Assembly: GCF_949628215.1 (NCBI RefSeq)
Contig: NC_134285.1
Location: 26,426,797-26,490,796, forward strand
Source of the DNA: Phalacrocorax aristotelis
Taxonomy: Eukaryota; Chordata; Aves; Suliformes; Phalacrocoracidae
Reading direction: 5' to 3'
DNA: 64,000 bases
The notes beneath the pieces were generated by a model, which had not been told where the DNA came from, made no database searches, and saw nothing but the letters and a program-made list of their open reading frames with translations. This document shows, one piece after another, positions 1 through 14,040 of this stretch (position 1 is the stretch's first letter; every line of letters begins with the position of its first letter). The translations under genes and the position numbers were made by a program.

Positions 1-2403
1 AGTTAGCTTTGTAGCTAATGATAAGCGTATTTCTATCAGTGGATGTACTGCAGCACGTTCATAGATGATGGCATCAGCTGGTAATCCTCCTGAATTTTAG
101 CTCCACTAATAAGTGGACAGATGAGTCTGAAAGCTGCAAGGTAGAATGTAGCGTGGAAATTACATTCAGGAAATTAATTGTGTCTCCCACTGGGAGTTAT
201 GAGTGAGCTGAAATCTGTAGGCTGCAGAATTGTTTTGGGGGGGTCTGTGCTTTCCTTTTTTACTTAGGCGAAACCCTGTAGCTCTGATTATTTCCAAGAG
301 TTAGCAGTTTCGTAGACGTCATAAGAGATACCTCGGAATGTGGATTGCTCAGCAAATGTAAGCAGGACTAATTTTCAGTGGCATCTAAATGTATTAAATC
401 TTTCTTTGTATGGGGGGTTAAATCTTTACTCAGGCTGTCCTGCTTTCCTGTCCCGAACACTTGTATTATAAACCAGCCAGGGGTGTTGACAGGAGCAAGT
501 CATGATCACTGCTGGAAAGGGTGGGTATTTGCTGACAGGCCTCCTTGAGATGAGAGGATTCTGTGACACAGAAGGGGTAGTGGAGGAAGTCTTGAGGTTT
601 GTATACTGGTGAAACCTGAATGTCCTCCCCTCGAGGAAGAGGTCGAGAGATTCATTGCCTTTTAACAAACAGGGAGAGGAATATGGAGCACACTGTCGGC
701 TCTCTGAAGTTTTGGCTTGGAGACCCTTCTCTGAAGTGAGGCTAGCGGATCAGCTTGCAAGAAGAGTTCAGATAAGAATACTTATGATCTTTGAGAATCA
801 GATGGAATACCACTATTTTCTCCCTATTTTGGAAAGGCATCTCAGTAGAGTGACCATAAGAATAAAAGGTTTAAGTCACATCATGCTCTGATGTTGTGGA
901 AAGTGATTTTTGTGGTAAAACAACAGTGGCTCACTAGTGTTCTTTAAAGATGCTTGCCTGAAGATGAACATGATTAAGCTCTGAAACTACCAAATGCGTT
1001 TTTTTGTAGGCATTAAATTTCTACCATTAGAGAGCTCAGCAGGACTATTCCTGGATGCAGTGGCTGTTTCTGTAGCCTGCTGCCTGTAGCCTCCTAATTC
1101 TGGTAAATCTGCAAAATGAGGGACGCTAAATAGTGGCAAGTCTTCCAGACCTGTTTTCTTTCTCTAAAAAAGAAAAGCTAATGACACAGATAACTGCTAA
1201 ATGCCTGAGTGTTACCTGGTGAAGCCTGCTTTAGTTGCTTTGCTTCATTCTGAACACTTCATTGCTGCTGTCTGAGTGCATTGCTACACACAGGTGTCCC
1301 TGGCACCCCCAGCTCTAGTTTGTGATGTTCCGCAGGGATTCTGTGTTGATCCTGATTTAGGTGTATTTAGCTTTTTTCTGCAGTTCAGTGAGTTGACACC
1401 TGTTGTGCTGTGTTCAGGTTTGGACTTCTTGGGACTGGTAGTGGCTGGGAGAGAAGAGGATGGATGGCTGGGGGTGTTCCTTCATGCAATGACATGCACC
1501 CTGCTGTTTGTACTGTGGCTCACACTTAGGCCTTTCATTATTTTGGCTTTCAAAATGCCATATTCTTTTTCTATTTGAAGAATAAGAGAAATGTTCTCTG
1601 TTATATGTTGATAATGTTGAAATGTAGTTTCCATTTTTGAGAGCATAATTAACTTCAATTCATGTGGCTGTTAACTCCTAGGTTGGGGAAAAATAACAAA
1701 TTTAAGTAGTGTCAACTGCAATAGGAGTGAAGGGCAGCATGGAAGTCAGCTTTCTGGGAAGGGAGATGCTCTGAAAAAGTCTCTCATTAGATGGACTTAT
1801 GCATAGGAATTACCTTTGGGCAGGTTTTAAAATTCCTGGCTGCAGCTGAATGTGGGAAGGAGCTAGCTCTAGCATTACGAGTCTGTTGTTGCTGAGCGAG
1901 GGTTTGTGCTTTTCTACTGGCCATGCCCCTTATTTCCTTAAGTCCACTTGTTTTTGATACTTGTCTGTGTTCTGTGACTTGGTATCTTTCAGTATGTTAC
2001 TAGGGCTCATCCTGACACAGATGTGCTGTTCCAGGTGAGCTTTAAACAGGGTACAAATCTGTATGTTTTGCTGTGCTATAGCTCTGTAATGGGAGGCATT
2101 TGGAGTTAGGGTCTATTGAAGGAGCTGCTGCTGCTGCAGTGTGCTGCAGCTTCCCAGCTCACTCACAGCAGTTTCTAAGGCTGTGCTGTGACCTAGACCA
2201 GGAGTAGGACTGGACATAAAACATTTGGGGTGGTGTTCTAGCCAGCATGTGGTTCTTCTGGCTAGTTCTGTTATTGACAGGTTAAGAGGAGTCTCCTTTT
2301 CCTGAAGGGGCTGGGTTTTGATATGATACAGTTGGCAAGAGTTAAGTATCTGCTGCTTGTTGAATTAATGGAAGGTTCTTACATTGATTTTCCTTTTCAA
2401 CAG
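1..2403 (+). other. LUC7L intron upstream of the first visible exon
   Basis: This stretch is inferred to be intron of LUC7L because the first visible exon opens in mid-protein with an AG acceptor (2402-2403). I looked for the preceding exon (the segment ending CPHDILAGT in known LUC7L) and did not see it. Nothing else is recognisable; ORFs here are short and match no family. Confidence 0.7.
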
Positions 2404-5400
2404 CGAATGGACCTGGGAGAATGTACAAAGATCCATGACTTGGCACTGCGAGCAGATTATGAGATTGCAAGTAAAGAGAGAGACCTGTTTTTTGAGCTGG
2501 ATGTGAGTAAGGAGAAATTTTTGTTACTTTGTGTAAACTGTCTCTTGAAGCTATTTGGCTGAACAATAAGACTCAGTGGGCATTTCAGCTAGCCATGTTA
2601 TTTGATGTGTTATCTGTCAAGAATGTGCAGCTCCTTCCAGAATGCTGGTTTGATTGCTGACTTGAAATAGTAAAAGTAGTAATGGTCCTTGCAACCCCAT
2701 TAGTACAGCTAGCTGGGAGGCTCCTCTGGCATTCCTTGCACCCCACACCTGCTGCTCTGTACCAGGTCATTGTAACATGGTAGCCCGTCCCAGGAGAGTT
2801 GACATTAAAAGCCACCTGCTCTGTGGCTTCGCTTTTTCCAGAATTAGCTTCCTGTGATGGAACAGATCAATGTGGAAGAATAATTCTGTCTTCCCTTTCC
2901 ATGTTATTCCACTGCTTTTGTCTTTACACCTGTTGCTCATGCATTGGAAGTTCCGGTGCAAAGCAGTCTTCATGTGAGCATTCCATTATGTGTCAGAGTA
3001 AAGGAACTGTGTCAGGTTCCAAGCAGATAACAGACTTAAGGGCAGGGGTCAAATTTTACTTTTTCTGCAAAGTGGTTTTTTTTTTTCTCAAGGCATCCAT
3101 TCTTGAGGTTGGGTGTGCATTATACAGGGATTGCACCAGCTAGCTGTGGCTGTCAAAGCTAGATCTGGCACAGGGAGCATCTTTATTCACACTTCTTTGT
3201 CTGAAAATGCAGGCGATGGATCACCTGGAATCCTTCATCGCAGAGTGTGATAGGAGAACAGAACTGGCCAAGAAACGCCTGGCTGAGACACAGGAAGAGA
3301 TCAGTGCTGAAGTGTCTGCAAAGGTATCATCCTCTCATTAACCATTTGTTCTGCCAGTGTGCGTGAGAGCACTGGTGCTCTGTTGTCTCTGACACCACTG
3401 ATACTGGGAAGTTAGACTCCACAAAGGCTTTGTGGATTCCAGCCGTTGTCCTCAAATGCTGCCACTCTGGCCATTCTTGTGAAAAACTTCAGAGGGCCAT
3501 AGTAGCATAAAACATGAACTCTAAAACAGGTTGCTTTAGCATGGCAATGAAACTATTTAATGTTAATGTAATAACTTAGAATAGTAAATCTGTCCCATGA
3601 GTGTTGTCTTTTCTCTTAGTAAATGCTCATGGAGGTTCCTCTTTGGGAATTTGCTTCATCGGGACGACACAAAGCATTTCTGAAGCTGGTTTTGCAGACT
3701 CTGTTCTATTCTGCAAGCCAGAAATGTGCCACTGGCAGAACTGATGATGCCCTCTCCATGTCTAGTTTTTCTTTGTTCTCTATCTGTGACTACATTGCCT
3801 GTACTTGGTCCACCAATCCCTTTTACTTGGGATGCCTTTGACTTTTGGAGATCTATGGTCATCTTTCACCAACTACTTTTATTAAACAATAACTTTTAGA
3901 TAAAAAGGAAGAGTCATCCTGCAAGCTTTAGCAAGGTTTTTGCCTTATTAAAAGCATGTTATTCTCTTTAGGCAGAGAAAGTACATGAGCTGAATGAAGA
4001 CATTGGAAAGCTCCTAGCTAAAGCTGAACAGCTGGGAGCTGAAGGAAATGTTGATGAGTCTCAAAAGATCCTGATGGAAGTGGAGAAAGTCCGAGCAAAA
4101 AAGAAAGAGGCAGAGGTATGGCCTTGGTTCTCCTATGAATTGTAATAGTAGGCTGAGTACATGACGAAGAGCTGGACGGTTCATACCTTATATATAAAAT
4201 ACCTCATATTTCCTGTGTTGTCAGCATCCCCTTTTTCAGTTCCAGCTGGCCATGTGCCAGCAAGCAGTTGGCAGTGTAGTGTCATAGATGAAGAACAGTT
4301 TTTAAAAAATGTTTATCTAGTGAAGATAGCTGACTGGGGCAGGGGCGGATTTGTCCTCTGAAATACTTGGTCACTAGTCGCTTGCAGGGATAGACTGTCA
4401 GGTTGTGCTTGCAAAGCATTTTGTATGGCACCTCCTTTATACTGAGGGTGGTTTTTTGATTCTTGACAGTGGCAGGGCAAGTCTGCAGGAGTTTCCCTGG
4501 AGGTTTGGACTATGTAATGGTTCCCTGACATTTGTCTGGTTTTTTGCCTCCCTTTAGGAAGAATACCGAAATTCAATGCCTGCATCCAGTTTCCAGCAGC
4601 AGAAGCTGCGTGTGTGTGAAGTCTGTTCAGCATATCTTGGTCTCCATGACAACGACCGGCGTCTTGCTGACCACTTTGGAGGCAAATTACACTTGGGTTT
4701 CATTCAGATTCGTGAGAAACTGGACCAGCTGAGGGTAATCTTGTCTGTTTTCAACCTTCTACTTGTAGTTCTGAAGTCATTCAATGCTTGTGTTAAATTC
4801 ATACAGTATTCTTTGCAGAGTGCTTGTAGAACCCCAGAAATTTCTGATTGTAGAATCCCTGAAACTTCAAATGGAGATCTGGGTAGCCTCACATGTTCTG
4901 TGATTTCTGGGTAGCTAAGTACCCTCAGAATTAGTCAAACCAGATCACTGCTGTCATTTCTTCCTTAAATGCATGCAACTGTACCATTGCTCTTTCTCAT
5001 TGGTTTCCTTGAAATTTGTCACCATGGATTTCTGACTATTGAAGAGCACTTTCAGACCTCTTAATGAAATGCTTGAACTGAAGTTTCACATAGTGCTGTC
5101 AGTGAAGATCTTGAGTAGCTGAAGTGATTAGGAGTTTTCTGGAATGGTTTGTAATGGAATTGTGGCTCTGGTCTTGCTTGGAAACAGAGGTCTCTAGAGT
5201 GCTCGAATAAGAGTTGTGATTCCTGTGCCATATTCACTAGGCAGTATTTTGAGGTCAGTGCCTCGACTGATCATTAGCATGAGGCCAGAGCACTGTTTCA
5301 TTATGTGTTGTGTATACTCATGGTGAGACAGTCCTTGCCTCAAAGCTTACAGGCTTGTCTCTTAGAGCAAAAGGCCTCAGAGTAGGGAGTGGCATTTCTT

Positions 5401-8400
5401 GCACTAATGTATGGTAGTGAAGTTGTGAGGAAAATGAGAACCTTGATGGAGATTTTAACTAGCAAAATGCAGTGAAACAGTTCTTTGTCTTACTACTCAG
5501 GTAGTCTCCCTGCAGACCTCTCTGACCTATTACTGTATGGCTGAAATACGATGTGAACTTTTTTCTAGAAAACAGTGGCAGAAAAGCAAGAGAAGAGAAA
5601 CCAGGATCGTTTGAGACGGAGAGAGGAGAGAGAACGAGAGGAGAGAATGGGCAGACGGTAAGTGGAAGCTTTGTGAAGTTCGTTTTGAAATAGTCTGATT
5701 TCTTGTATCTGAGCACTGCAGGAAAGCAGCATCTGCTGCTGGAGCAGCTGTTAGAAGTGCTCCAGATGCTGTGAGAGCCCCTTGGCATTCAGTTAAAGAT
5801 GAAAACAAATGCACGAACCCCCTGCCTTAGAGTGATTGTATGTGTATTGTTTTAACCTCCATTGTGTATCTGAAAGATGTGAGCTCCATGTAGTCTTCAG
5901 GCTTATATTGGTCTAGTCCCTGCCTTTGGGAATCTCAACCTGAATAAAATGCCCTTATCCAGCATCTGAGTAGGAGGGTTTAAGATGAATGAGGGCTAGG
6001 TCTGCACAAAAGGCGCTGGTCATGCAAAAATTCCCCAGACAGCCCCTCCTCACTTCTAGGCTAGGTGGTGACAGCAGAATGGAGCTGGTATCCCTGAGCC
6101 AGATGTCAGGCTGCCTGTCTTGCTCATGAACTTTTCTACAGTAACAGTGAGGTGCTTTTGGCACAGCTTTGGAAAACACTTCCTAGGGGATCCGAGGGAT
6201 CTCAGGAAGTGGCTGCTTCTGGTGGTTGTGGCCACGTGTGTCACCTTCTGCTCATAGTGTATAAACCTTGAGCAGTAGGAGTGGCTGCAACGTTGGTATT
6301 CTCAGGACAAGCTCTCTGCCTCTTGCCAGCTGAAGGGGAAAAAACTATTTCTTCTGTACTTGAACTGAATGAGCATCTTGTGTGTAAACAGCTTGGTTAA
6401 ACAGCCTGGTGTGGAGAGGGTGATTATTTGCAATGGTCAGGCAGAGGAAGTGGCTAAGTAGGAATGCTGTTCTCATTGTCACAGCATCTCCCCACTTACC
6501 TCACATGTTTCTCATTTTGTACTACTTTTGTCAGAAAAACCAACCTTGCAGCCTGTGGAAGGCTGTTTTTGACCCTTGGTATAGACTGCAGAGTATGCTT
6601 TGGCCATCCGTGTCTGAGGCATGAGATATACATAACTCCAGTATGCTCTAAAATGGTGCTGGCTTCTGGGTATACATTGCTGGAAATGCTAGTAAAGAAA
6701 CACCAGAATCAAAGCAGCTTGTGTTCTGTGGTCTGCCGCATGGTGATTTTGGTGTGTTGTGAAGATGTAAGCCCCAAATTGTTATGCATTCTCCAGTTAG
6801 GGTGTTTTATGTGAGTTTTCTCTCCCTGTGGATTGCCTGGTATCATATGAAATGCCAGTTTTCTCCTGAACTGCAGCGCTTCACATAGAGGCTCACAACT
6901 TTCTGGTGTCTGTGCAAGACTGTTGGTAATGCAGTTGTACTTGGGAGCTGCAGAATCTGGAACTGGCTGATGAGGGCAGGAGTTAATCAAAAGGAACTGA
7001 TGCTGTTGCTATGGACAGAAAGATGGAAATGAAACAAGTGTCTCTGCATGCAGCTGCTTTGGGGCAGGCTCTTTCAGACCCACACTGTAGGACCACATTT
7101 GACCTGGACTCCATGTGTCTGTCTCCATGGTGCCTCTTCTTCCTGGAGTTCATTTCTATGTGAAAATTGCTCAACAGAGTTGCCTTCAGGAAGAGTTCTC
7201 TGGATCAACCTAAAATGCTGGCTTTCTTCCTCCTGTGGCATGTCTGTGCTTTTGGTTTTGGTTTGTTTGGTTTTTTTTTTCATCTCAGTTCTTGAGAGTT
7301 AAAGAGCCTCTTGTGTTCACAGGTAGCCCATATATGGATGCATATGTTAAGAGGGTTTGAAGATCACTTTTGAATATTTAATGCTTTAAATGTGAAGGGT
7401 TTAAGAACTGCACTGAGCTGGCCTAAAGTCTGAGTTCTTGCTGGTTCAGTATGTGGCCCTACTTAGAGACTGTGGCCAGCCTTTGCTCTCGCTCTGTAAG
7501 GAGGTGTCTGTATGCTCCTCTGTTCAGACACTAAAGAAAAACAAGTTATTAAGGAGCCAGGAGTGCCATACAGAGGAGATCAAATTACTTGCCTCTCCAA
7601 AATGAGAACTTGACCCAAAGAAGGAAAATAGTTTTCCCAGCAAATGCTTAGTGTCAGAACTGGGACTAGAGCCCAGATTTCTCTATTTCTCAGTACCTTG
7701 TCTGCTGGGAGCTGTGCAACACCATGTTTACAGAAGCATTTTTCCATCAAAAACTAATCAGTGACTTCTATCACCTTTCAGACTGCCTCTCTTAACAAGA
7801 GCTTGATACTTCAAGGAACCACAGAAAACATGTTTCCTTCATAACTCTTCTTGTCATATGCAGTATCTTCACGGTGTTATTCAGTAAGAGAAAGAGTACC
7901 TCTTCCAGAAGTCTTTGGCGACTTACAGGCACTGTGACATACTATGGAAACCTGTAGATTCAATTGTGAAACTCTGCCTCTCACAGACTTTATTAATTTG
8001 TCAGCTAAACTGTGATTTCCAGATAAGAATGAGTGAACTGGGTTGTTCACCTCTAGTGGTAAAAAACCACAGGTCCTTTGTTTGGTGTTGCTGGTGACTG
8101 TGGGCTACCTGGTAATCTCTTAAGACTGAAATTCTGTGGAGAGGTGGGATGCTTGGAAGAGTAGACCTTAGTGTTTGCTTCTGAAATACACCAGGAAACA
8201 AGTCTAAGCGGAGTTGCCAAATGGACTTTCTTTGTATGAAGCTGGACAAAACACAGGTTATGAAACTCAGCACACAGTCTATGTGATGCAGGAACAAAAA
8301 TGGGGCGGGGGGGGGAATGTATGCTCAGCTTCTCACTTCTCTGGACAACAGTCTTCTACCGTCTCCTGCTGTATACTGATTCAGGCTAGTAAGGAAAGTG

Positions 8401-11400
8401 CTCTTTTGTTGGATGCTTCCTGAATTCTGAAGTCTAGTGCTAGAGAGTGATGATCGGGAGTTTATTGTTCAAACTCCTGCTCAGATCATAGGCATGGAAG
8501 GGCAGCCAGGTTTTTCAGAGGATGTGGAATGGCTTTGTGTGGATGTGTGCACTGGTGACTCAGAATAAAGTGATCAGGAGAAAAGGAACATTAAGAATTT
8601 GGGGTAATTACAACCACCAAAAGGTCCTGCTGCTCTGTCAGGTTCTGTTACATGAAAAAGGAGGTGTGTGGTTATTGCCTTGCTCTCCTGGTTTATCAGC
8701 TTTTCCTTCATCTGATCATCTTGTGTATTGCCTCAGCGCATGGTTCATTTGCCTGACTCCCAAGTTCAGCTCCACGTTGTTTACAGTTCTACCTGAATTC
8801 CTTTCTAAATTTTTTTTCTTCCTACCATGATTGAACAATTCAATTTCATTGTGAAGGAATATCAGTGCACATTGATTCTCTTAATCTTGTCTTATCCAGG
8901 TATGGTTTTAGATGGTATTATTAAAATAGATGCTTCCCTATTGCTTTTTTATATTTTGTCTGTGTAACTTTCAGCTGCGTCTCCAGTTACAGTGCCAGAA
9001 CAGCTCTGTGGCTGTGTAACTGGAACATCTCCTGTGAATCTGTATGCAGTGTGGAGATGGGAGTATTACAAGAGTGAGTCTCTAAGTCACTAAACAAGGA
9101 GACTAGCCGCTTCTCAATTAAAGCACGAAGAGACAGTTCAGACAGCATGTGAAGTTTTTGTGTAGTAGTTTTTGTGTAGCTCTGAAACGTGGCTGTGGAG
9201 AAAAAGGGAGGGTGTGTCTTTAATGTGGAGTGGTATTTTAAGTGGTGCTGAGTAATGGTTCTTCAGAAGTTGAAAGAATTGTGACATTGTTATTTACAGA
9301 CTGTCAAAAGCTAGTGCTTACAGCATTAAGGTTGGAGTGTTGTACGTGAGCTCTGAAGCTATGGAAATGTGGGAAAGAATAGTCACTCTTCTCAAGTTGC
9401 TTTCTAAGCCTGAGATGAAGGATTTTCTGTGTATCTCAGTTACTTTTCAGTAATAGTGCTTCCCTTTGCCTCTGTCCCCTCTTTTTTTTTTGTAGTTTCT
9501 TTCCCAAACAAGAAAAAAAATGTCATTGATGCAAATATCCGCCTAATGTTTGTTAAATAAATATGATGAGTGAGAAAATCCTGTATTTTCTCTTTATTAA
9601 AACCTTTTTAATGTGCAACCACCTTAAAGAAACTGAAATCAGAAAACTGTCGAGTGTCTTTCTGATTGGAGAGGAGCACTTCTTGTGCATATATCAAATA
9701 TGCACATTAAAGTTGGAAAGGTTTATTGTGGTGTTTTATTAAGAGACTGAACTGGTTTGTAGACTTCTGTTCTGACAAGAAGCTCTGCATGTAAAAACTA
9801 GTGTTTCTACAAAGTTCTTCAGTTTTTGACAAATTCCCATTCCCCTGCCCCCCAAATTGAAGATCTTTAAATGTTTTAATGGTTTTATGGCAAGCTTTTT
9901 TGTAATGGACGTATTACTTGGGATATTGTGTTCCTGTGAAGAGCTGCTAGAGTGAATGGGTTGATTCAGTGGTTTCTGAAAACCTGCCAACTAGATCATA
10001 CCTTCTTTTCCTTAACTCTTCTTTCTAGGTCTGGATCAAGAAACAGAGATCGTCGAAGGTGAGTGTGCAGTTCTCCGACAGTTGTCCAAAATGTCTATTT
10101 CTGTTTCTGTCTAGTTACTGAGGTTTACCTGGGTCTCACAAATGGAGTTCAGTCAGTGCCCCAGACTCTTCGTTTTGCTCCCTGAACAAAATGGGAACTA
10201 CTGCTTGGGCACTTCAGTGGTGCTGTGCAACTTAATGTCACCTGTTGGGCTAGAAAGCAGATGCTGGCTAGCCCACTGAGGACAGAGGGTGCTGTGTGCT
10301 CCCGAGGGCTAGTCTAAGAACGTACTTGATGCCTTTTTCAATAAACCTAATATACTTTCATAGTTTTAATGTCTGAAATATAAATATTACATATATAATA
10401 CCTCAGATGTAAAAAAAGAGAGGTTCAAGATTAAAGCCCCTACATCTCTGTGAAGAGCTTACCTTAACGGTGTGACAGCATTCCCTGTGATCACGTACCT
10501 GGAAGTCTTCCTCTATACCTCTTCCCATATACATTGGCACCCTTTGTTTTCTTTTTAGAGCAGACTGAAACAAATCAGCTTCTAAAGTGCAGTACTTTCA
10601 CAAGGGAAACTGTCTTTTGGCAGACTGCCATACGGGTTATGGTAATTTCACATGCCACTTACTTTGGCCTCTCTTCTACTTATACAGGCCTCACTTTGAG
10701 TGAGGCATGGTTGGTAAGCTCTGCTCTAGGCATTGGCACATGCTTAGATTAATGGTGGGAGCTTTTTATATAAGCTTCCCAGCAAATTGAATATTCCCAT
10801 TGGTATTTTGTTGGTAGCATGAGGCCCAGGAGGGAGATGCCCTGCCTGTGGGTGATCTGCCTTCTGTGTTGGCAGGGATGCAGCTGGGGGGATGAGTGCT
10901 TATGCTCTGAATATTTGTTACTCAGGAGTGTTACTCAGGTGTACAGATCCGATGTACTGGCCCGTCTCCTGAGTCTGAGGCAATCTGTGTCCTCTTCAGA
11001 TCACGGTCTCGGGACAGGAGGCGAAGACGCTCGAGATCAGCTTCCCGTGAACGGCGGAAGTCTCGCTCCCGGTCCCGAGAACGACACAGACGCCACCGGA
11101 GCCGTTCCCGCAGCCACAGCAGAGGTCATCGACGGGGGTCCAGAGATAGGAGTTCAAAACACAAGTATGTATTCCTGACCCGAGTTCTTCTGGAAAGGGG
11201 AGTCCTTGGCATCACAGCAAGCCTCCCCAGTCCCTTAGAGTGAGCAGGAGTATGACCGGTTTCTCAAGTTAGCAGCTGCAGTGTCTTGTACCAGCTCCTG
11301 GGCCAAAGCAGGATTTCCCAGTGGCTGTTTGCAGATGGCCTCATGTGGGAGCAATAGGGCAGTAATGGTACAGCGAATCACAGCTTGAGAGGAGAGTCTA

Positions 11401-13842
11401 GGAGGTAGAACCAGTTCCCTGATTTGCAGTTCCAAGCCTTGAGATATTATTGCTGGTTTGCTTGTATGAGAAGCAGCACAAAGGCCTGCTTGAGCTAAAT
11501 GAGCCTCCCCAGGCCTGTAAAAGCCAAGTAACTGAGAGGCAGTTCTGATGTTACATTTCTACGGTTACCTTCTGCTTCCCACCTTCTTTCTCAGGGCTGG
11601 CATGGGGATGGAAGTGTATGATTTGGGATCTGTGGTAAGCCTTCTGTTAGGATAAGAAGAAGGCTCATTGAGAGACAGGCATTTCTTTAGGAATCTGCAC
11701 TAGAGGGAGGGGGGGAAAAGGCATCCAAGAGGAGGAGTGTACCATTCTCCTGTCACCGAGGAGAAGCGCTACAGTCCAAAGAAGGGCTTTCCGTCTCTTC
11801 TGAACCTCAGCAAAGCACTCACTATGTTAGAGGAAGGATGAGGCAAGCATATGTAAGAGTATTAGAAAAACTGAAAGGAATCACTGTGTATCCTTACAGC
11901 CCATCTAAGCCCACAAGCATATCTATCACCAGGTGCTTTCTGAAGTTAGATCTGGCTTTTTTAAAATGCTCCTAATTAATAGGGGAGTGCTTTAGCACTA
12001 TCTCACCTGATTAGGCACCACCACTAAGTACAGTTCTAGAAAGAAACCTGTTGTATGTCTTGTGTCACTTTAGCTAAAGGGTAAGAACAGGTTTTAAAGA
12101 TTCCTGATGAAGGGGAGGGAAATAATGGTCTGAAAAAATAAGTCTGTTAATAATTGAGGGGGGTGTGTAAATACTGTTGATTCTCCAATGGCTGAGATAC
12201 TAAAGTCCTTTTTTAAATCTGTCTTGAACATGAAAAATAAAGAAAAGAAGTTTGGACAATTAGGAAGTGAGGAAGACCCTGTAATAACTATTACTAAAGA
12301 GCAGGTAAGGGATTACTTTGAAAACCTTGAACACATTCAAATCAGCCCACTGAGATTGTAGGGGGATTGGCTAGCTGACATACTTCCACAGAATTACTAA
12401 GAAATGGGGAGAGACCAGTTTAAGAAAATAAAACAAAAAAAAGAGAACAAACAAAAAACCTTGTTCCCTGAAAGGGTGTAGCTTCTCTGTCCTTGAGGAT
12501 TAATGAAATCTGCATTCAGGTTCTGCTGGTCTGAGATCTCGCTTGTATAAAGGAATGGAGAGCCTGTCGCAGGATCTGGAGATCGCAGGGTAGGAGGACT
12601 CCGGGCAGCAGGCATTGTTGTGGGAACAGGAAAAGGAAAAGAGTTCTCATCAGACAGACTCGCGTTGTCTTCTGGTTAAATGACACGACTTAATGAAAAC
12701 GAAATGGCTCGTGTGATACAGAGGGCTGTAAGGTTTTAATGTATCAATTGTGCAGTATTTCCAAGCCTTACAATCAGCATGAATGAAAGCTGGAACCTCT
12801 AAGGTACCTGCCAGGTCCTCTTCTTGTGACTGTAAAGAAAAAACCTGTGTAGTGAGTCCTAGAGTAAAATGTCCTGGCTCTGTGGCGTCTGTGAAAGCCT
12901 CTGCCTAGTTCTGAAGGGATATGGGCTGCTAGAGCTCCTTCAGGATCACTACCTTTTGAAGGCTGCTAGTCAATAAGCTGGCATTAATCATACAGGAAAA
13001 CAGCCTTTTCAAATTGGACCTAACATGAAGCCGTCTGCTTTATTCTGTGTGGGCCGATGCAGCGAAGCGCTGCTGAAAATCTGTAGCTGTCATTTGGGCA
13101 GGCTGCAAAAAGATTTGCCCATGTTGTGGGCTGTGAATATAAATCTGTATCATCCTGGCGTTGAACCCAGGATGCTGCCAAAGACACAACACTTGTCAGG
13201 ATGCAAAGCAGAAAAAGCCCAGGGCTGAGCAAGCGCTTGAGTCCAAAGAATACAGCTGGTATTTAAAGTAGTTGAGCAGAAAGCCACTAGCTTACAGCGT
13301 AATCAAAAAGCACTCTAGAAGACAGAAACGGAGCTGAGTGAGTGACAAGGGAGAAATTGCAGGCACTTTGTATGGCCCAGTAAACTAATAAGGGGCCCAG
13401 GGAAGACCTCAGAGAGCCCCTGTGGCAACAGCTTGAAAGGATCTCTCTAATGAGAGAGTAACAAAGGCTGTGCTGAGCACTCAGGGCTGCAAACCTGGTG
13501 TTCTCTTACATAAAGCTGAGAGGTACCGGAGTTGCTGTCCTGGGAGACACCACTCCTGACATTGCAGTACCTAGGCATAGTTCTGAGAGAAACTTGTGTT
13601 ATGCCACAGCCCTGTTAAGAGAGGGGATGTCATTTTGTGTGTGTATTTGAAAATTCTTGTAGTTGTGAAGTTTATAGCGATGGTTTACTTTGTACTTCAG
13701 ATCTTCTAGAGATCGATCTTCAAGAGAAAAGTCACGAGACAGAGAGAGAAAAGAGAAGAGCTCTTCTGAGAGGCGGCACGAGAGCACAAATGGCAAATCT
13801 CGTTCCAAGAGATCAGAAGAGAGAGAAGCTGGCGAGATCTGA
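2404..13842 (+). CDS. LUC7L: LUC7-like U1 snRNP-associated splicing factor (3' eight coding exons; 5' end outside window)
   Basis: Coding exons are 2404-2502, 3213-3323, 3972-4115, 4558-4734, 5569-5657, 10029-10058, 11000-11164 and 13701-13842. All have AG/GT borders and join in one frame, giving 318 residues and a TGA at 13840-13842. The protein starts in the middle of LUC7L (RMDLGECTKIHDLALRADYE); about 52 N-terminal residues, with the start codon and most of zinc finger 1, must lie upstream. Exons 2-3 of the visible set are a charged coiled coil (AMDHLESFIAEC to AKKKEAE). Exon 4558-4734 carries the second C2H2-type finger, with Cys pair VCEVC and His residues in DHFGGKLHLG. The last four exons encode an Arg-Ser/Arg-Glu tail ending EEREAGEI. 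LUC7 proteins act with U1 snRNP in 5' splice-site selection in the nucleus. LUC7L2 is the main alternative; the tail ending EAGEI and the gene neighbours favour LUC7L. Confidence 0.97.
5658..10028 (+). other. Large LUC7L intron, no recognised content
   Basis: The donor GTAAGT at 5658 pairs in phase with the acceptor before 10029. The 4.4 kb between holds only short chance ORFs and homopolymer runs. I see no transposon or RNA gene. The intron leads into a 30-nt exon. Confidence 0.75.
11165..13700 (+). other. LUC7L last intron
   Basis: The donor GTATGT at 11165 pairs with the acceptor at 13699-13700, joining two Arg-Ser-rich exons. I see no coding content. A small perfect hairpin (stem CATCCTGG at 13151-13158 with its complement at 13167-13174, loop of 8) is present but has no assignable role. 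Confidence 0.7.
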
Positions 13843-14030
13843 ACTCAAATGATCTGTGTTGCACTGTAAATAGTCTGATAAACATTCTACACAAAGCCTA
13901 AATTTCCCATTTATATTTACTGAATACAACTCATCTTTTGTAGTTTGGAATTTTTATTGTTTGGCAGATAGCTGTGAGTTTGTAGAGACACAGAGTTACG
14001 TACTGTTTAACAGGATTTTGTTTTAGTAGG

Positions 14031-14040
14031 AATAAATAAA
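14031..14040 (+). terminator. LUC7L polyadenylation signal (two overlapping AATAAA)
   Basis: The string AATAAATAAA lies about 190 bp after the LUC7L stop codon and contains two overlapping canonical hexamers. It is the first canonical signal downstream of the stop, giving a 3'UTR of roughly 210 nt. Use of this site is inferred. Confidence 0.7.
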
